From Bacteroidaceae bacterium (GTDB lineage: Bacteria; Bacteroidota; Bacteroidia; Bacteroidales; Bacteroidaceae): a DNA stretch of 64,000 bases. Within the stretch, counting starts at the first letter, position 1, and each line of letters opens with the position of its first letter. The notes beneath the pieces were generated by a model. It saw nothing but the letters and a program-made list of their open reading frames with translations. It had not been told where the DNA came from and did no database searches. The stretch covers positions 56,995-120,994 of the forward strand of contig JAGAYH010000054.1 in assembly GCA_017940565.1 (NCBI GenBank), in the 5' to 3' direction. Position numbers and translations under genes: made by a program. Shown piece after piece: positions 9,175-17,910 of the stretch.

Positions 9175-9918
9175 ATGAAAAAGATTCTTAAATTCATCGT
9201 CGGGATACTACTGATAAGCTATATTGTTTTTGCTGCTGTGAAGTGGAGTAGCAAAGAAGATACAGCCACGTGTTCCCGTGTGGTGATAGCCGTTGTTGAT
9301 AGCGCAAAAGCCGCGTTTATAGCTCCGGGCGACGTGCAGACTCTGCTTGAGCGCAAACACCTGTATCCTGAGGGATTGCCGATGAATAAGATTGATTTAA
9401 ACGAAATAGAGCGGACTTTGCTGAACCATCCGTTTATTCTTGAAGCGCAGTGTTACAAGACACCCTCCGGTGCTGTGCATGTGAACGTGAGTCAGCGATT
9501 GCCAGTGATGCGTATTATGAGTCTGGACGCCAAGAGCCCGATGAAAGACTATTTTATCGATGGCCAAGGAAAACCATTGAAACAAGTGGATTATCCTGCT
9601 GATGTGGTAGTGGCTACCGGACACATCACGCCACAATACGCTGAACATCATTTGGCTCAAATGGGCCGTTTCTTACAGCGAAACGACTTTTGGAACAGCC
9701 AGATAGAACAAATCCATGTTTTGAGCGATTCGACCGTAGAGTTGGTGCCCCGGGTAGGAAACCATGTGGTGTATTTGGGAAGTGCCGCCGACTTTGAAAA
9801 GAAATTGTCACGGCTGGCCGTGTTTTACAAGAAAGTGCTCAATAAGGTAGGGTGGAATAAGTACACCCGCATCAACCTGGAATATGCCAATCAAATAGTC
9901 TGTACAAAGAACGAATAA
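9175..9918 (+). CDS. ftsQ: FtsQ/DivIB-like division protein
   Basis: A 247-residue bitopic membrane protein: short cytoplasmic N-terminus, one transmembrane helix (about residues 5-23), then a periplasmic region with a POTRA-like start and the FtsQ motif around NEIERTLLNHPFILEAQCY. Bacteroidota FtsQ proteins diverge strongly, so the call rests on topology, length and location between murC and ftsA. Known role: links FtsL/FtsB with the divisome in the periplasm. Confidence 0.85.
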   Translation: MKKILKFIVGILLISYIVFAAVKWSSKEDTATCSRVVIAVVDSAKAAFIAPGDVQTLLERKHLYPEGLPMNKIDLNEIERTLLNHPFILEAQCYKTPSGAVHVNVSQRLPVMRIMSLDAKSPMKDYFIDGQGKPLKQVDYPADVVVATGHITPQYAEHHLAQMGRFLQRNDFWNSQIEQIHVLSDSTVELVPRVGNHVVYLGSAADFEKKLSRLAVFYKKVLNKVGWNKYTRINLEYANQIVCTKNE

Positions 9919-9936
9919 TAATAAGAAATATAATAT

Positions 9937-11307
9937 ATGGTTACGGAAGAATTGTATATCATTGCAATTGAGCTTGGTTCGTCGAAAATGACGGGCATAG
10001 GCGGCAAACGTTTGGCCGACGGCAGTTTTGAAATCAAAGGCTTGGCCGTGGAAAATTCATCGGCGTTCATGCGTAACGGTGCCATCTTTAATTTGGATAA
10101 GGCCGTGAATAGCGTGAAAAAGATTATTTCGGACTTGGAAAGCCAGTTGGAGCGTACGGTGACACAAGTGTATATCGGCAATGGCGGCCAAGGGCTCCAT
10201 TCCATTACCAAGACCGTTTCCCGTCGTTTTGACGCTGTTAAACCCATTTCGCCCGAGGATGTGAGCGAACTGATGAATGAGAACAGCAATATGGATCTTG
10301 ACAATCTTGAGATTCTTGAAGCCGTTGCACAGGAGTACAGTGTGAGCACACAGAAGCAGATTGATCCGGTTGGTGTGTTGAGTGACCACATCGAGGGCCA
10401 TTTTGTCAACATCGTGGCCCGTCCCTCTTTGCGCAGCAGCATTAATGACTGTATGAAACAGGTTGGAAAGGGAATAGTAGAATACAAGTGTACACCGCTA
10501 ACTGTGGCAGACGAAGTGCTTTCTAACGATGACAAGCGTTCCGGCTGTGTGCTCGTTGACTTTGGTGCCGATACGACGACCGTTTCCATTTATAAAGGCG
10601 GTTTGCTGCGCTTCTTGAGTGTCATCCCGCTGGGCAGTGGAAGCATCACCAAGGATATTGCCTCTCTGCAAATGACCGAAAGTGATGCCGAACAGCTGAA
10701 GGTGTCCTACGGATACACCGGTGAACTGGCCGATGTGGAGGGCGAATTGACCGCCTACACTCTGTCGGACGGTGAAATCATTACCAAACGTAAACTGGCT
10801 GATGTCATCGATGCCCGTTTAGAGGAAATACTTGTCAATGTGAAGGACCAGATTACTGCTTCAAACTATCCGGCAAACCTGCTTATGGGAGGTGCCGTGA
10901 TTATTGGCGGCGGTGCTAATCTGAAGAACATCGTTCAGGCATTCAAGAAATTTGTACCCGGATTCAATAAAGTAAGCGTGGTGAAATCGACCCAAACTAA
11001 TGTGCGTACCCAAGCTGTGAAAGGTCCTATGAGAACATCTCTTGAAAATGGTGCGTTCATCGCAGCCATCAGTATTTTGGCCAAAGGCAAGCAGCAGTGC
11101 ACTGGCATGCAGACTGAAGAGAAGAAGCCCGAAAACTTGTTTAAGGAAGAGATAGAATCCAAGCCTTCCATTACAAGCGATCCCGTGACTAGCCCGGCCG
11201 AAACAGAACCTGTAGAGGCAAAGCCTAAGAAGCCAAAGAAGGATAAAAAACGTTGGTGGGATAGGGCAAAAGATGCTATTGAAAGAATTGTTGGTGAAGA
11301 CGAATAA
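9937..11307 (+). CDS. ftsA: FtsA, actin-like membrane tether of FtsZ
   Basis: 456 residues. An actin/Hsp70-fold ATPase with the phosphate-1 loop (IAIELGSSKMTGIGG), phosphate-2 motif (VLVDFGADTTTVSIYKGG) and adenosine loop (GGAVIIGGGANLKNI). The acidic/proline linker after residue about 385 ends in a basic amphipathic helix (KKRWWDRAKDAIERIVGEDE) that fits the membrane-targeting sequence. Known role: anchors FtsZ filaments to the inner membrane. It sits 18 bp after ftsQ. Unusually, a GatB/YqeY gene lies between ftsA and ftsZ. Confidence 0.96.
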   Translation: MVTEELYIIAIELGSSKMTGIGGKRLADGSFEIKGLAVENSSAFMRNGAIFNLDKAVNSVKKIISDLESQLERTVTQVYIGNGGQGLHSITKTVSRRFDAVKPISPEDVSELMNENSNMDLDNLEILEAVAQEYSVSTQKQIDPVGVLSDHIEGHFVNIVARPSLRSSINDCMKQVGKGIVEYKCTPLTVADEVLSNDDKRSGCVLVDFGADTTTVSIYKGGLLRFLSVIPLGSGSITKDIASLQMTESDAEQLKVSYGYTGELADVEGELTAYTLSDGEIITKRKLADVIDARLEEILVNVKDQITASNYPANLLMGGAVIIGGGANLKNIVQAFKKFVPGFNKVSVVKSTQTNVRTQAVKGPMRTSLENGAFIAAISILAKGKQQCTGMQTEEKKPENLFKEEIESKPSITSDPVTSPAETEPVEAKPKKPKKDKKRWWDRAKDAIERIVGEDE

Positions 11308-11318
11308 AAATATTGATT

Positions 11319-11768
11319 ATGGCACTATTTGACCAAATAAGTAAAGATATATTTGCAGCCATGAAGGCACAGGACAAGGTGCGTCTGCAGGCCTTGCGCA
11401 ACATAAAGAAATATTTCCTGGAAGCCAAAACCGCTCCTGGAGCTAACGACGAACTGACCGACGATGCAGCCCTGAAGATATTGGTGAAGTTGTCAAAACA
11501 GGGCCGTGACGCTGCCGCGCTCTACACAGAGAAGGGCCGCGCCGATCTCGCTGCCGAGGAAGCGGCTCAAGCCGAAGTGATAGAAAGCTATTTGCCCAAG
11601 CAACTGTCGCCGGAGGAGCTGGAAAGCGAAATCCGTGTGCTGATAGCTGACACCGGTGCTGCCTCAATGAAGGATATGGGGCGCGTGATGAGTTTGGCAT
11701 CGAAGCAGTTGGCCGGCCGTGCCGAAGGTAAGGCCATTTCAGAAGTTGTGAAAAGACTCCTGTCATAG
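11319..11768 (+). CDS. GatB/YqeY domain protein
   Basis: 149 residues from the ATG at 11319 (MALFDQISKDIFAAMKAQDK); a TTG two codons upstream (11313) is a less likely start. Whole-length YqeY fold: KVRLQALRNIKKYFLEAKT at the N-terminus, ESYLPKQLSPEEL in the middle and the helical tail GRAEGKAISEVVKRLL. The fold matches the tRNA-contacting tail of GatB, but the cellular role of the stand-alone protein is unsettled. It follows ftsA by 11 bp and is separated from ftsZ by a 113-bp spacer carrying a repeat array. Confidence 0.92.
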   Translation: MALFDQISKDIFAAMKAQDKVRLQALRNIKKYFLEAKTAPGANDELTDDAALKILVKLSKQGRDAAALYTEKGRADLAAEEAAQAEVIESYLPKQLSPEELESEIRVLIADTGAASMKDMGRVMSLASKQLAGRAEGKAISEVVKRLLS

Positions 11769-11790
11769 CCCAATGGGAAACGTCCGGACC

Positions 11791-11846
11791 AATTCCGATT
11801 TAGTTTGGTCTATATCGGATTTAGTCTGCTTGAAAACGGATATAGA
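11791..11846. repeat. 21-bp periodic repeat, array A3 (three forward units)
   Basis: Three units, AATTCCGATTTAGT, TATATCGGATTTAGT and GAAAACGGATATAG, have their central GAT triplets at 11797, 11818 and 11839, exactly 21 bp apart. The array fills most of the spacer between the YqeY-domain gene and the first ftsZ gene; no TAnnTTTG box is visible after it. Confidence 0.85.
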
Positions 11847-11881
11847 TAAACGAAGTTATCATTTGAAATAAAGAAGAAATC

Positions 11882-13207
11882 ATGAGCGACGACCAAGTGT
11901 TGGACTTCATCTCTGTGGAAAAAGTGCCTGCAGCGCAGACTCAAGCGCCTGTGGACAATGAGGCTGTGGCTGAACGACAGCAGGCGGAGTCCATCAACTT
12001 CAAGCTGCCCGAACGCAACAAACTGCTGCCGATTATCAAGGTAGTAGGTGTGGGCGGAGGCGGCAGCAATGCGGTTGACCACATGTTCCGCAAGGGTATC
12101 CGTGGCGTTGCTTTTGTCAATTGTAACACCGACGAAGGTTCACTCGACCGTTCGCCTGTGCCAATGCACCTGTTGCTGGGCAAAGACGGATTGGGTGCCG
12201 GCAACATCCCCGACAAGGGCCGTCAGGCAGCAGAGCAAAGCCTGGATGCCATCCGCTCTATGCTCAGTGATGGCACTCGCATGGTGTTCATAGCGGCCTG
12301 TTTGGGTGGTGGTACGGGCACAGGTGCCGCTCCCGTGATTGCCCGCGAAGCCCAGGCTCTCGGAATCCTGACAATAGGTATCGTAACCCTTCCCATGCGC
12401 AGCGAAAGCAGGGCGAAGATGCGTAATGCTTTGCGCGGCTTGGAACAGATGGAAAGTTATGTGGACGCCATGATTGTGATAAACAACCAGAAGCTGTTCG
12501 ATTTCTATAAAGATACGCCCTGTGTGACGGCCTACGGCTATGCAGACGATATGCTCTACAATGCAGCCGGAAGCATCGTCGACATTATCATGAGCAAAGG
12601 GTACTATCATGCAGTGGATTTCCACGATGTGGAGGAAGTGTTGCGAAAAGGACAGAAAGCATATATCAGTACGGCTTTTGCAGAAGGACCTGCCCGTGTG
12701 ACGAAGGCCATCAGCCAAGCGCTCAATTCACCCCTGCTTAACTATGACGAAATGTATGCGGCCCATAAGATTCTGATAAGCCTTACATTCAGTCAGAAAA
12801 AGGCTCCGCTCATGACGGATGAAATGAACGAAGTGATGGACTTCCTGAAAGGTTTTGAGCAAACGTCGAACTGGGTAAAATACGGCTTGGCCATGGACGA
12901 TTCTCTCGACCAAAAGGTGAAAGTTACCATTCTGGTTTCAGGCTTCAATGAAGAAGACGAAGCGGGTGGCGAAGCCGAAGAGCACCGGCCTATGGACCAA
13001 CTTCAGCAACTATACAACAAGTATTATCCTCCTATACCTGCTGACAAGCAATACTACATTTACACGTTCACCCCAGAGAGTCTGGATAACAACGACGTGA
13101 TAGCAAAAGTCACTTCGGTGCCGACCTACAGGCGCAACGCCGGTGTGTTGAACGAAATAAAAGGGCTTGAACGTAAGGCCGCCCAATCGAGTAAAACGAA
13201 TAAGTAA
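11882..13207 (+). CDS. ftsZ: FtsZ paralogue 1 (divergent)
   Basis: 441 residues, tubulin-like GTPase of the Z ring. An N-terminal 45-residue extension precedes IIKVVGVGGGGSNAVDHM; the nucleotide loop GGGTGTGAAP is intact. Compared with the neighbouring copy it deviates at the T5 region (VTLPMRSESRAKM instead of the usual PFxFEG) and in the synergy loop, where AVDFHDVEEVL replaces NxDFxDV: the first Asn is Ala while both Asp remain. The C-terminus keeps a conserved-peptide-like end (SVPTYRR). Inference: GTP binding is retained, while hydrolysis or polymer behaviour may differ from canonical FtsZ. It lies 27 bp upstream of the second copy, so the two are probably co-expressed. Confidence 0.93.
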   Translation: MSDDQVLDFISVEKVPAAQTQAPVDNEAVAERQQAESINFKLPERNKLLPIIKVVGVGGGGSNAVDHMFRKGIRGVAFVNCNTDEGSLDRSPVPMHLLLGKDGLGAGNIPDKGRQAAEQSLDAIRSMLSDGTRMVFIAACLGGGTGTGAAPVIAREAQALGILTIGIVTLPMRSESRAKMRNALRGLEQMESYVDAMIVINNQKLFDFYKDTPCVTAYGYADDMLYNAAGSIVDIIMSKGYYHAVDFHDVEEVLRKGQKAYISTAFAEGPARVTKAISQALNSPLLNYDEMYAAHKILISLTFSQKKAPLMTDEMNEVMDFLKGFEQTSNWVKYGLAMDDSLDQKVKVTILVSGFNEEDEAGGEAEEHRPMDQLQQLYNKYYPPIPADKQYYIYTFTPESLDNNDVIAKVTSVPTYRRNAGVLNEIKGLERKAAQSSKTNK

Positions 13208-13234
13208 GAAACAAAAGAAAAACTAGAATACGAC

Positions 13235-14554
13235 ATGGAAGAAAACATGCAGAACACAGGCAGTGTCTTGGGTTTCGACCTGCCTCAGAAGAAGTCAACC
13301 ATCATCAAAGTGATTGGTGTGGGCGGTGGTGGCGGCAATGCTGTTAACCACATGTACAACGAGGGCATTCACGATGTGTCGTTTGTTGTGTGCAATACAG
13401 ACAACCAAGCTCTCGATAGTTCTCCTGTACCAGCCCACCTGCAATTGGGGCAGGAGGGTCTCGGTGCCGGTAATCGTCCGGCCCGTGCCCGTGCAGCGGC
13501 CGAGGAAAGCATCGAAGGCATACGTAATATGCTCAACGACGGCACTAAGATGGTGTTTATCACAGCCGGTATGGGTGGTGGTACGGGTACAGGCGCAGCT
13601 CCAGTGATAGCCCGTGAAGCTAAGGCACTCGACATCCTGACGGTGGGCATCGTGACCATACCTTTCCGCTTTGAAGGCAATCGTAAAATAGACCAGGCCC
13701 TAGACGGTTTGGAAGAAATGAAGAAACATGTCGATGCCCTCTTGGTTATCAACAATGAGCGGCTGCGTGAAATCTATCCGAATCTGACCCTGCTCGATGC
13801 CTTTGCCAAGGCCGATGACACATTGAGCGTTGCTGCGAAGAGTATCGCCGAAATCATTACCCTCCGTGGCACGATGAACCTCGACTTCCAGGATGTGAAG
13901 ACGGTTCTCAAGGACGGTGGCGTAGCCATTATGAGTACGGCTTACGGTGAAGGTGAAGGCCGTATTAGCAAAGCCATCGACGAAGCCCTAAACTCGCCTT
14001 TGCTTAACCACAGCGATGTGTTCAAGTCAAAGAAAATACTGGTGAACATCGCTTTCTGTGCAGCCAAAGAAGGTGAAAGCCTGATGATGGACGAAATGAA
14101 CGAAGTTCACGAGTTTATGAGCAAGTTCGACCCTTATGTGGAAACCAAGTTTGGCTTGGGAACAGACGAAGAACTTGGTAAAAAAGTAAAGATTACTATT
14201 TTGGCCACAGGCTTTGGTCTGAGCGATGTGTTGAGTGATGTCGGCTCTGGTTCCGGTCCCCGCGAAGGACAGTTGGATGAAGAAACCGAAGAACGTATGC
14301 GTGAGCGCCGTAAACAGTTCTACAGCGATGAAGAGGGTGCCAGCAAACGTCATTACAACTGTTTCCATTTCAAGTCGAATGACCTTGATAACGACGAGGT
14401 GATTTCAATGGTAGAGTCCACGCCGACCTATAAACGCGATTCCACAACGCTGAAACAAATCAAGGCAATCAGTCTGAGCATGATTCAAACCAAGGAGGCA
14501 GAAAATCCGAAGCAGGAAGAAGCTGCCGACGAGAATGTGATAGTTTTCAAGTAA
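13235..14554 (+). CDS. ftsZ: FtsZ paralogue 2 (canonical)
   Basis: 439 residues. All standard elements are present: IIKVIGVGGGGGNAVNHM, NTDNQALD, GLGAGNRP, AGMGGGTGTGAAP, the VTIPFRFEG T5 region and the synergy loop NLDFQDVKTVL with Asn and both Asp. A variable linker rich in E and R (about residues 340-375) leads to a C-terminal segment YNCFHFKSNDLDNDEV and STPTYKR, aligned with the equivalent segment of the first copy, followed by a longer acidic tail. This is the likely main Z-ring protein. The pair reads as a tandem duplication followed by divergence of copy 1. Confidence 0.96.
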   Translation: MEENMQNTGSVLGFDLPQKKSTIIKVIGVGGGGGNAVNHMYNEGIHDVSFVVCNTDNQALDSSPVPAHLQLGQEGLGAGNRPARARAAAEESIEGIRNMLNDGTKMVFITAGMGGGTGTGAAPVIAREAKALDILTVGIVTIPFRFEGNRKIDQALDGLEEMKKHVDALLVINNERLREIYPNLTLLDAFAKADDTLSVAAKSIAEIITLRGTMNLDFQDVKTVLKDGGVAIMSTAYGEGEGRISKAIDEALNSPLLNHSDVFKSKKILVNIAFCAAKEGESLMMDEMNEVHEFMSKFDPYVETKFGLGTDEELGKKVKITILATGFGLSDVLSDVGSGSGPREGQLDEETEERMRERRKQFYSDEEGASKRHYNCFHFKSNDLDNDEVISMVESTPTYKRDSTTLKQIKAISLSMIQTKEAENPKQEEAADENVIVFK

Positions 14555-14577
14555 AAAAGTTTCATTTCTCAAGACCG

Positions 14578-15882
14578 TTGAAAGCTCCTAAAATACTAAC
14601 AAAGGACGGTGCCAGTTTCGTTCTGCCCTTTGTCTTGGTCACAAGTTGTTTTGCTCTATGGGGATTTGCCAACGATATCACCAATCCTATGGTGGCGGCA
14701 TTTTCCAGAATCTTTCGTATGAGTGTCACCGATGGTACGCTCGTCCAGGTGGCCTTCTATGGCGGATATTTCGCCATGGCATTGCCTGCCGCGCTCTTCA
14801 TCCGCCGCTATTCGTTCAAGGCCGGTGTGTTGATGGGTTTGGGTCTATATGCCGTGGGGTGTTTCCTTTTCTTCCCAGCGCGGCTGACGGGGAATTATTA
14901 TCCTTTTCTTATAGCTTACTTCATCCTGACGTGCGGCCTTTCATTCTTGGAGACGAGTTGCAACCCTTATATTCTTTCCATGGGCGACGAATCCACCGCT
15001 ACCCGGCGGCTGAATTTGGCGCAGGCCTTCAATCCCATGGGGTCATTGTGCGGCATGTTCGTTGCCATGAACTTCATCCAGGCCCGCATCAATCCTATGA
15101 CGGCCGCCGACCGTGCCCAGTTGTCTGACGAGCAATTTGAGGCTGTCAAGCAAAGCGATTTGGGTATTCTTATTGCCCCATACCTGTTTATCGGGCTAGT
15201 CATCTTGTGTATATTCCTGCTGATTTTGTTTTGCCGTGTGCCCCGGGTGCAGCCAAACGTGTCGGCCGGGCAAACGGTACGCAAGACTTTCAGCCGGCTC
15301 TTCCGTTTGCCACGTTACCGCGAAGGTGTCATCGCCCAGTTCTTCTACGTCGGTGTGCAAATCATGTGCTGGACATTCATCATCCAGTATGGTACGCGCA
15401 TTTTCGTAGCTCAAGGCATGAGTGAAGCTTCAGCCGCTGTCTTGTCGCAGCGCTATAACATTGTGGCCATGGTCTGCTTCTGCATCAGCCGTTTCGTCTG
15501 CACCTTCCTGCTCAAGTATATTCATCCGGGCAAATTACTCGCCGTGCTGGCTTCTGTGGCCATCGTCCTGTGTGCCCTGGTAGTGGTGTTTCAGGACGTT
15601 CGCGGACTCTATTGTCTGGTCGCCGTTTCCGTGTGCATGTCGCTCATGTTCCCAACCATTTACGGCATTGCACTCACGGGTCTGGGCGAGGATGCCAAGC
15701 TCGGCTCTGCCGGCCTCATCATGGCCATCCTTGGGGGTAGCATACTGCCCTTGCTTCAAGCACGCATCATCGATATGGACACCGTCTTTGGCTGGCCGGC
15801 CGTCAACGTGTCGTTCATTGTTCCCCTGTGCTGCTTCCTTGTGATAGTGGCCTACGGATTGCGAACGCGTAGCAACCGGTAA
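14578..15882 (+). CDS. fucP: FucP-type sugar:H+ symporter (MFS, FHS family)
   Basis: 434 residues with about twelve hydrophobic segments. The start is a TTG at 14578 (no ATG precedes the first helix), giving MKAPKILTKDGASFVLPFVLV. The hallmark residues of the fucose permease family are visible: an Asp in helix 1 (GFANDITNPMV) and a Glu in helix 4 (SFLETSCNPYI). These correspond to the residues required in E. coli FucP (438 aa). Inference: proton-coupled uptake of L-fucose or a related hexose across the inner membrane. It lies 23 bp after ftsZ with no obvious promoter between, so read-through from the division operon is possible. It ends at a hairpin shared with the convergent gene. Confidence 0.82.
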   Translation: MKAPKILTKDGASFVLPFVLVTSCFALWGFANDITNPMVAAFSRIFRMSVTDGTLVQVAFYGGYFAMALPAALFIRRYSFKAGVLMGLGLYAVGCFLFFPARLTGNYYPFLIAYFILTCGLSFLETSCNPYILSMGDESTATRRLNLAQAFNPMGSLCGMFVAMNFIQARINPMTAADRAQLSDEQFEAVKQSDLGILIAPYLFIGLVILCIFLLILFCRVPRVQPNVSAGQTVRKTFSRLFRLPRYREGVIAQFFYVGVQIMCWTFIIQYGTRIFVAQGMSEASAAVLSQRYNIVAMVCFCISRFVCTFLLKYIHPGKLLAVLASVAIVLCALVVVFQDVRGLYCLVAVSVCMSLMFPTIYGIALTGLGEDAKLGSAGLIMAILGGSILPLLQARIIDMDTVFGWPAVNVSFIVPLCCFLVIVAYGLRTRSNR

Positions 15883-15885
15883 AAC

Positions 15886-15925
15886 AGTGGCGGCGGCGCT
15901 TCAGTCTTTCTGAGACGCCGCCGCT
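15886..15925. terminator. Bidirectional hairpin between convergent genes
   Basis: AGTGGCGGCG (15886-15895) pairs with CGCCGCCGCT (15916-15925), with one G-T pair, and weaker additional pairing inside. It sits between the two convergent stop codons. Confidence 0.6.
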
Positions 15926-15943
15926 TACTATATTCCCCATCCG

Positions 15944-17509
15944 TTATTTCATCGCCTTTATCACACCCACAATGTCGGCCGAATCGACAATGCGGTCGTG
16001 GTTAACGTCGGCTGCGTCATAAGCTTTGTATTTTATGTTCACACCGGTGCCCTTGACCATATGGCCCGCACTGTCGTTGAGTGAAAGTTTTTCGGTGTCG
16101 TAGTGATGTATCTGGGGATTATTATTCGAGCCGCTCCACATGAGATAGGCGCCGTTGGGCATTTCAATGTTTTTCCAATTTCCTATGCATTCTCCGTCGC
16201 TCCACACATAAATCTCGGCATTGTCCTTAATCGACAGAGTGGATATTGCCATGTCCGGAATGCGCAACCTAGCGTAACCCCTCAGTCCCATGTTGGTGGC
16301 ATTGACCGATAGCCGAGCATTGTTTTTAAGCGTCAGCAAGGTGGCATTATTGCTATAGAGTAGTACGCCTTGGGCGCCTCTGACCAGTAGCAGTCCGTCG
16401 CCCGTAATGGTGGTGTTGCCGTTCAGGTAGAGGCCGCAGTATAACGAATTGGTTGTCTGCGTTTCCACCGTTGCCGTGCCGAGCTCCACATCGATAGTCA
16501 GCCCATCCACTTCACTATAGATACCATTGGCATAACCGGTTGTCTTTTCGCTCTGAGAACCTTGGCCCACAATCTTCGTGCCGTTTTTGAGTGTGAGCGT
16601 GCTGGTGGCGGCATCGTAGCTCACCTTGCCGTCCTGAAGAACATCGTTCCTGTTCATGTCGGTTACCTGCACGCCGCCGACCCAAAGATTGTAGGTTTTC
16701 ATAGAAGATTTTCTTGAGAAATAGCCGGCACTATACGCTCCGCCGTCGATGCGGGCATAATACTTGTTCACTCGTGTCTCAGAGTACGATGTGTTTCGTT
16801 CGCCACGGAGTTTGCGACAACCTGAAAACATATAAACGTCATTGACATCCAGACTTACTCCGCTCAAAGTCCAATCGTTGGCACAAATGGTGACCAGATT
16901 GTCGCATGCCATAAACATTTTTCTCGTGTCGGTGACGTTCGCTGTGGTGAAACTGCTCAGGTCGAGGTAGGTCAGGCCCGTGCATTCCATGAACATACCG
17001 GCCATGTTCTCCACTTTGGCTGTGTTGAACGTGCTTAAGTCAATTGTTTTCAACGAATGGCACCCGCTGAACATGCTGGCCATGGATTTTACGTTGGCCG
17101 TGTTGAAATGGCTCAGGTCGATTTCAGTTAAGAGCCAACATTGCTCAAACATACGCCCCATGTTAGTTACCTGGCTGGTATTAAGATACTCAAGGCCTGT
17201 GATAGACTTCAGGCGGCTCATCGTAAACCATGCATAGGTGCTTGTGGGTTTGACACCAGCGAATTGGGGGGAAAACACGACGGAAGTTACTTTCGAGTAA
17301 TTACCATCGGCATACCAGCCGGGAACCTCGTTCCCCGTGTCCTGTACGTCGTACTTCGTTCCCGTGCGGCTCGCCTTCAGGTCGTCATAGTAGAACGTCA
17401 GCGTCGGGCCGATGTTGATGTCGTAGAATACGGCATAGGCCTCCTGAGCCACGGCCTGCGTGAGGCTCAGCAGGGTGCAGAGCGCCGAAAAAAGGATGAA
17501 TCGTTTCAT
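15944..17509 (-). CDS. BspA-like LRR surface protein with dockerin-like C-terminus
   Basis: 521 residues with a signal peptide (about 1-22). Residues about 85-215 hold repeats of the BspA/DUF285 leucine-rich type (MFSGCHSLKTIDLSTFNTA and sister copies). Residues about 270-480 are rich in short beta strands with Asn/Gly turns (LTLKNNARLSVNATNM), looking like a beta-helix. The last 23 residues are a single EF-hand-like dockerin repeat (ADVNHDRIVDSADIVGVIKAMK). Family knowledge: BspA-like LRR proteins bind host proteins or other bacteria in oral and gut Bacteroidota. The same C-terminal element appears in two other proteins of this window. Confidence 0.85.
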   Translation of the reverse strand: MKRFILFSALCTLLSLTQAVAQEAYAVFYDINIGPTLTFYYDDLKASRTGTKYDVQDTGNEVPGWYADGNYSKVTSVVFSPQFAGVKPTSTYAWFTMSRLKSITGLEYLNTSQVTNMGRMFEQCWLLTEIDLSHFNTANVKSMASMFSGCHSLKTIDLSTFNTAKVENMAGMFMECTGLTYLDLSSFTTANVTDTRKMFMACDNLVTICANDWTLSGVSLDVNDVYMFSGCRKLRGERNTSYSETRVNKYYARIDGGAYSAGYFSRKSSMKTYNLWVGGVQVTDMNRNDVLQDGKVSYDAATSTLTLKNGTKIVGQGSQSEKTTGYANGIYSEVDGLTIDVELGTATVETQTTNSLYCGLYLNGNTTITGDGLLLVRGAQGVLLYSNNATLLTLKNNARLSVNATNMGLRGYARLRIPDMAISTLSIKDNAEIYVWSDGECIGNWKNIEMPNGAYLMWSGSNNNPQIHHYDTEKLSLNDSAGHMVKGTGVNIKYKAYDAADVNHDRIVDSADIVGVIKAMK

Positions 17510-17550
17510 TCTAAAAACTTGGTTTTGGTGAATATTCCGTTTTTGTCCTG

Positions 17551-17558
17551 CAAATGTA
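17551..17558 (-). promoter_or_regulatory. -7 box of the BspA-like gene
   Basis: On the minus strand TACATTTG matches TAnnTTTG 41 bp upstream of the start codon. The plus strand reads CAAATGTA. Confidence 0.5.
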
Positions 17559-17708
17559 TATAAAAATTCAGGGATATGTTACTCCCCCCCTTAATATTTT
17601 TTGAAAACTTCCTTTTTCTCAATAAGAGGGGTTGCTGTGACTGTCCGGATAAACTTAATGTTCCGGAAGGTTTGGAAAAAGACCGCCGAAGACGGCGTCG
17701 GGAACGAC

Positions 17709-17743
17709 GAAAACGGATTTAGCCGGCACGAAAACGGATTTGG
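17709..17743. repeat. 21-bp periodic repeat, array A4 (two forward units)
   Basis: GAAAACGGATTTAG and GAAAACGGATTTGG, with GAT triplets at 17716 and 17737. The array lies in the 401-bp divergent spacer 17510-17910, about 130 bp upstream of the -7 box of the MFS gene. Apart from the array and two promoters I see nothing else in that spacer. Confidence 0.85.
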
Positions 17744-17874
17744 TTTTCCCGAGCGTGCCCTTTTGATGTTCTTGGCGGTGTATCCGGCGGCCGATGTGGT
17801 GAGCAGGGCGGCAACCGGTGTGCGATTTGACGAAAAAGTGGGTCGCGGGGCGGGGCTGTTCCGCGGGGTTTTGC

Positions 17875-17882
17875 TAAATTTG
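17875..17882 (+). promoter_or_regulatory. -7 box of the MFS gene
   Basis: TAAATTTG matches TAnnTTTG 28 bp upstream of the ATG at 17911. Confidence 0.55.
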
Positions 17883-17910
17883 CAACAAATTATCTCAAAA
17901 TGCAAACGAA

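Noticed and set aside
17534-17552. Single TATTCCGTTTTTGT near the BspA-like gene promoter as an array
   Set aside because: A single reverse unit without a second copy at 21 bp; could be a solo remnant but is not supported alone.
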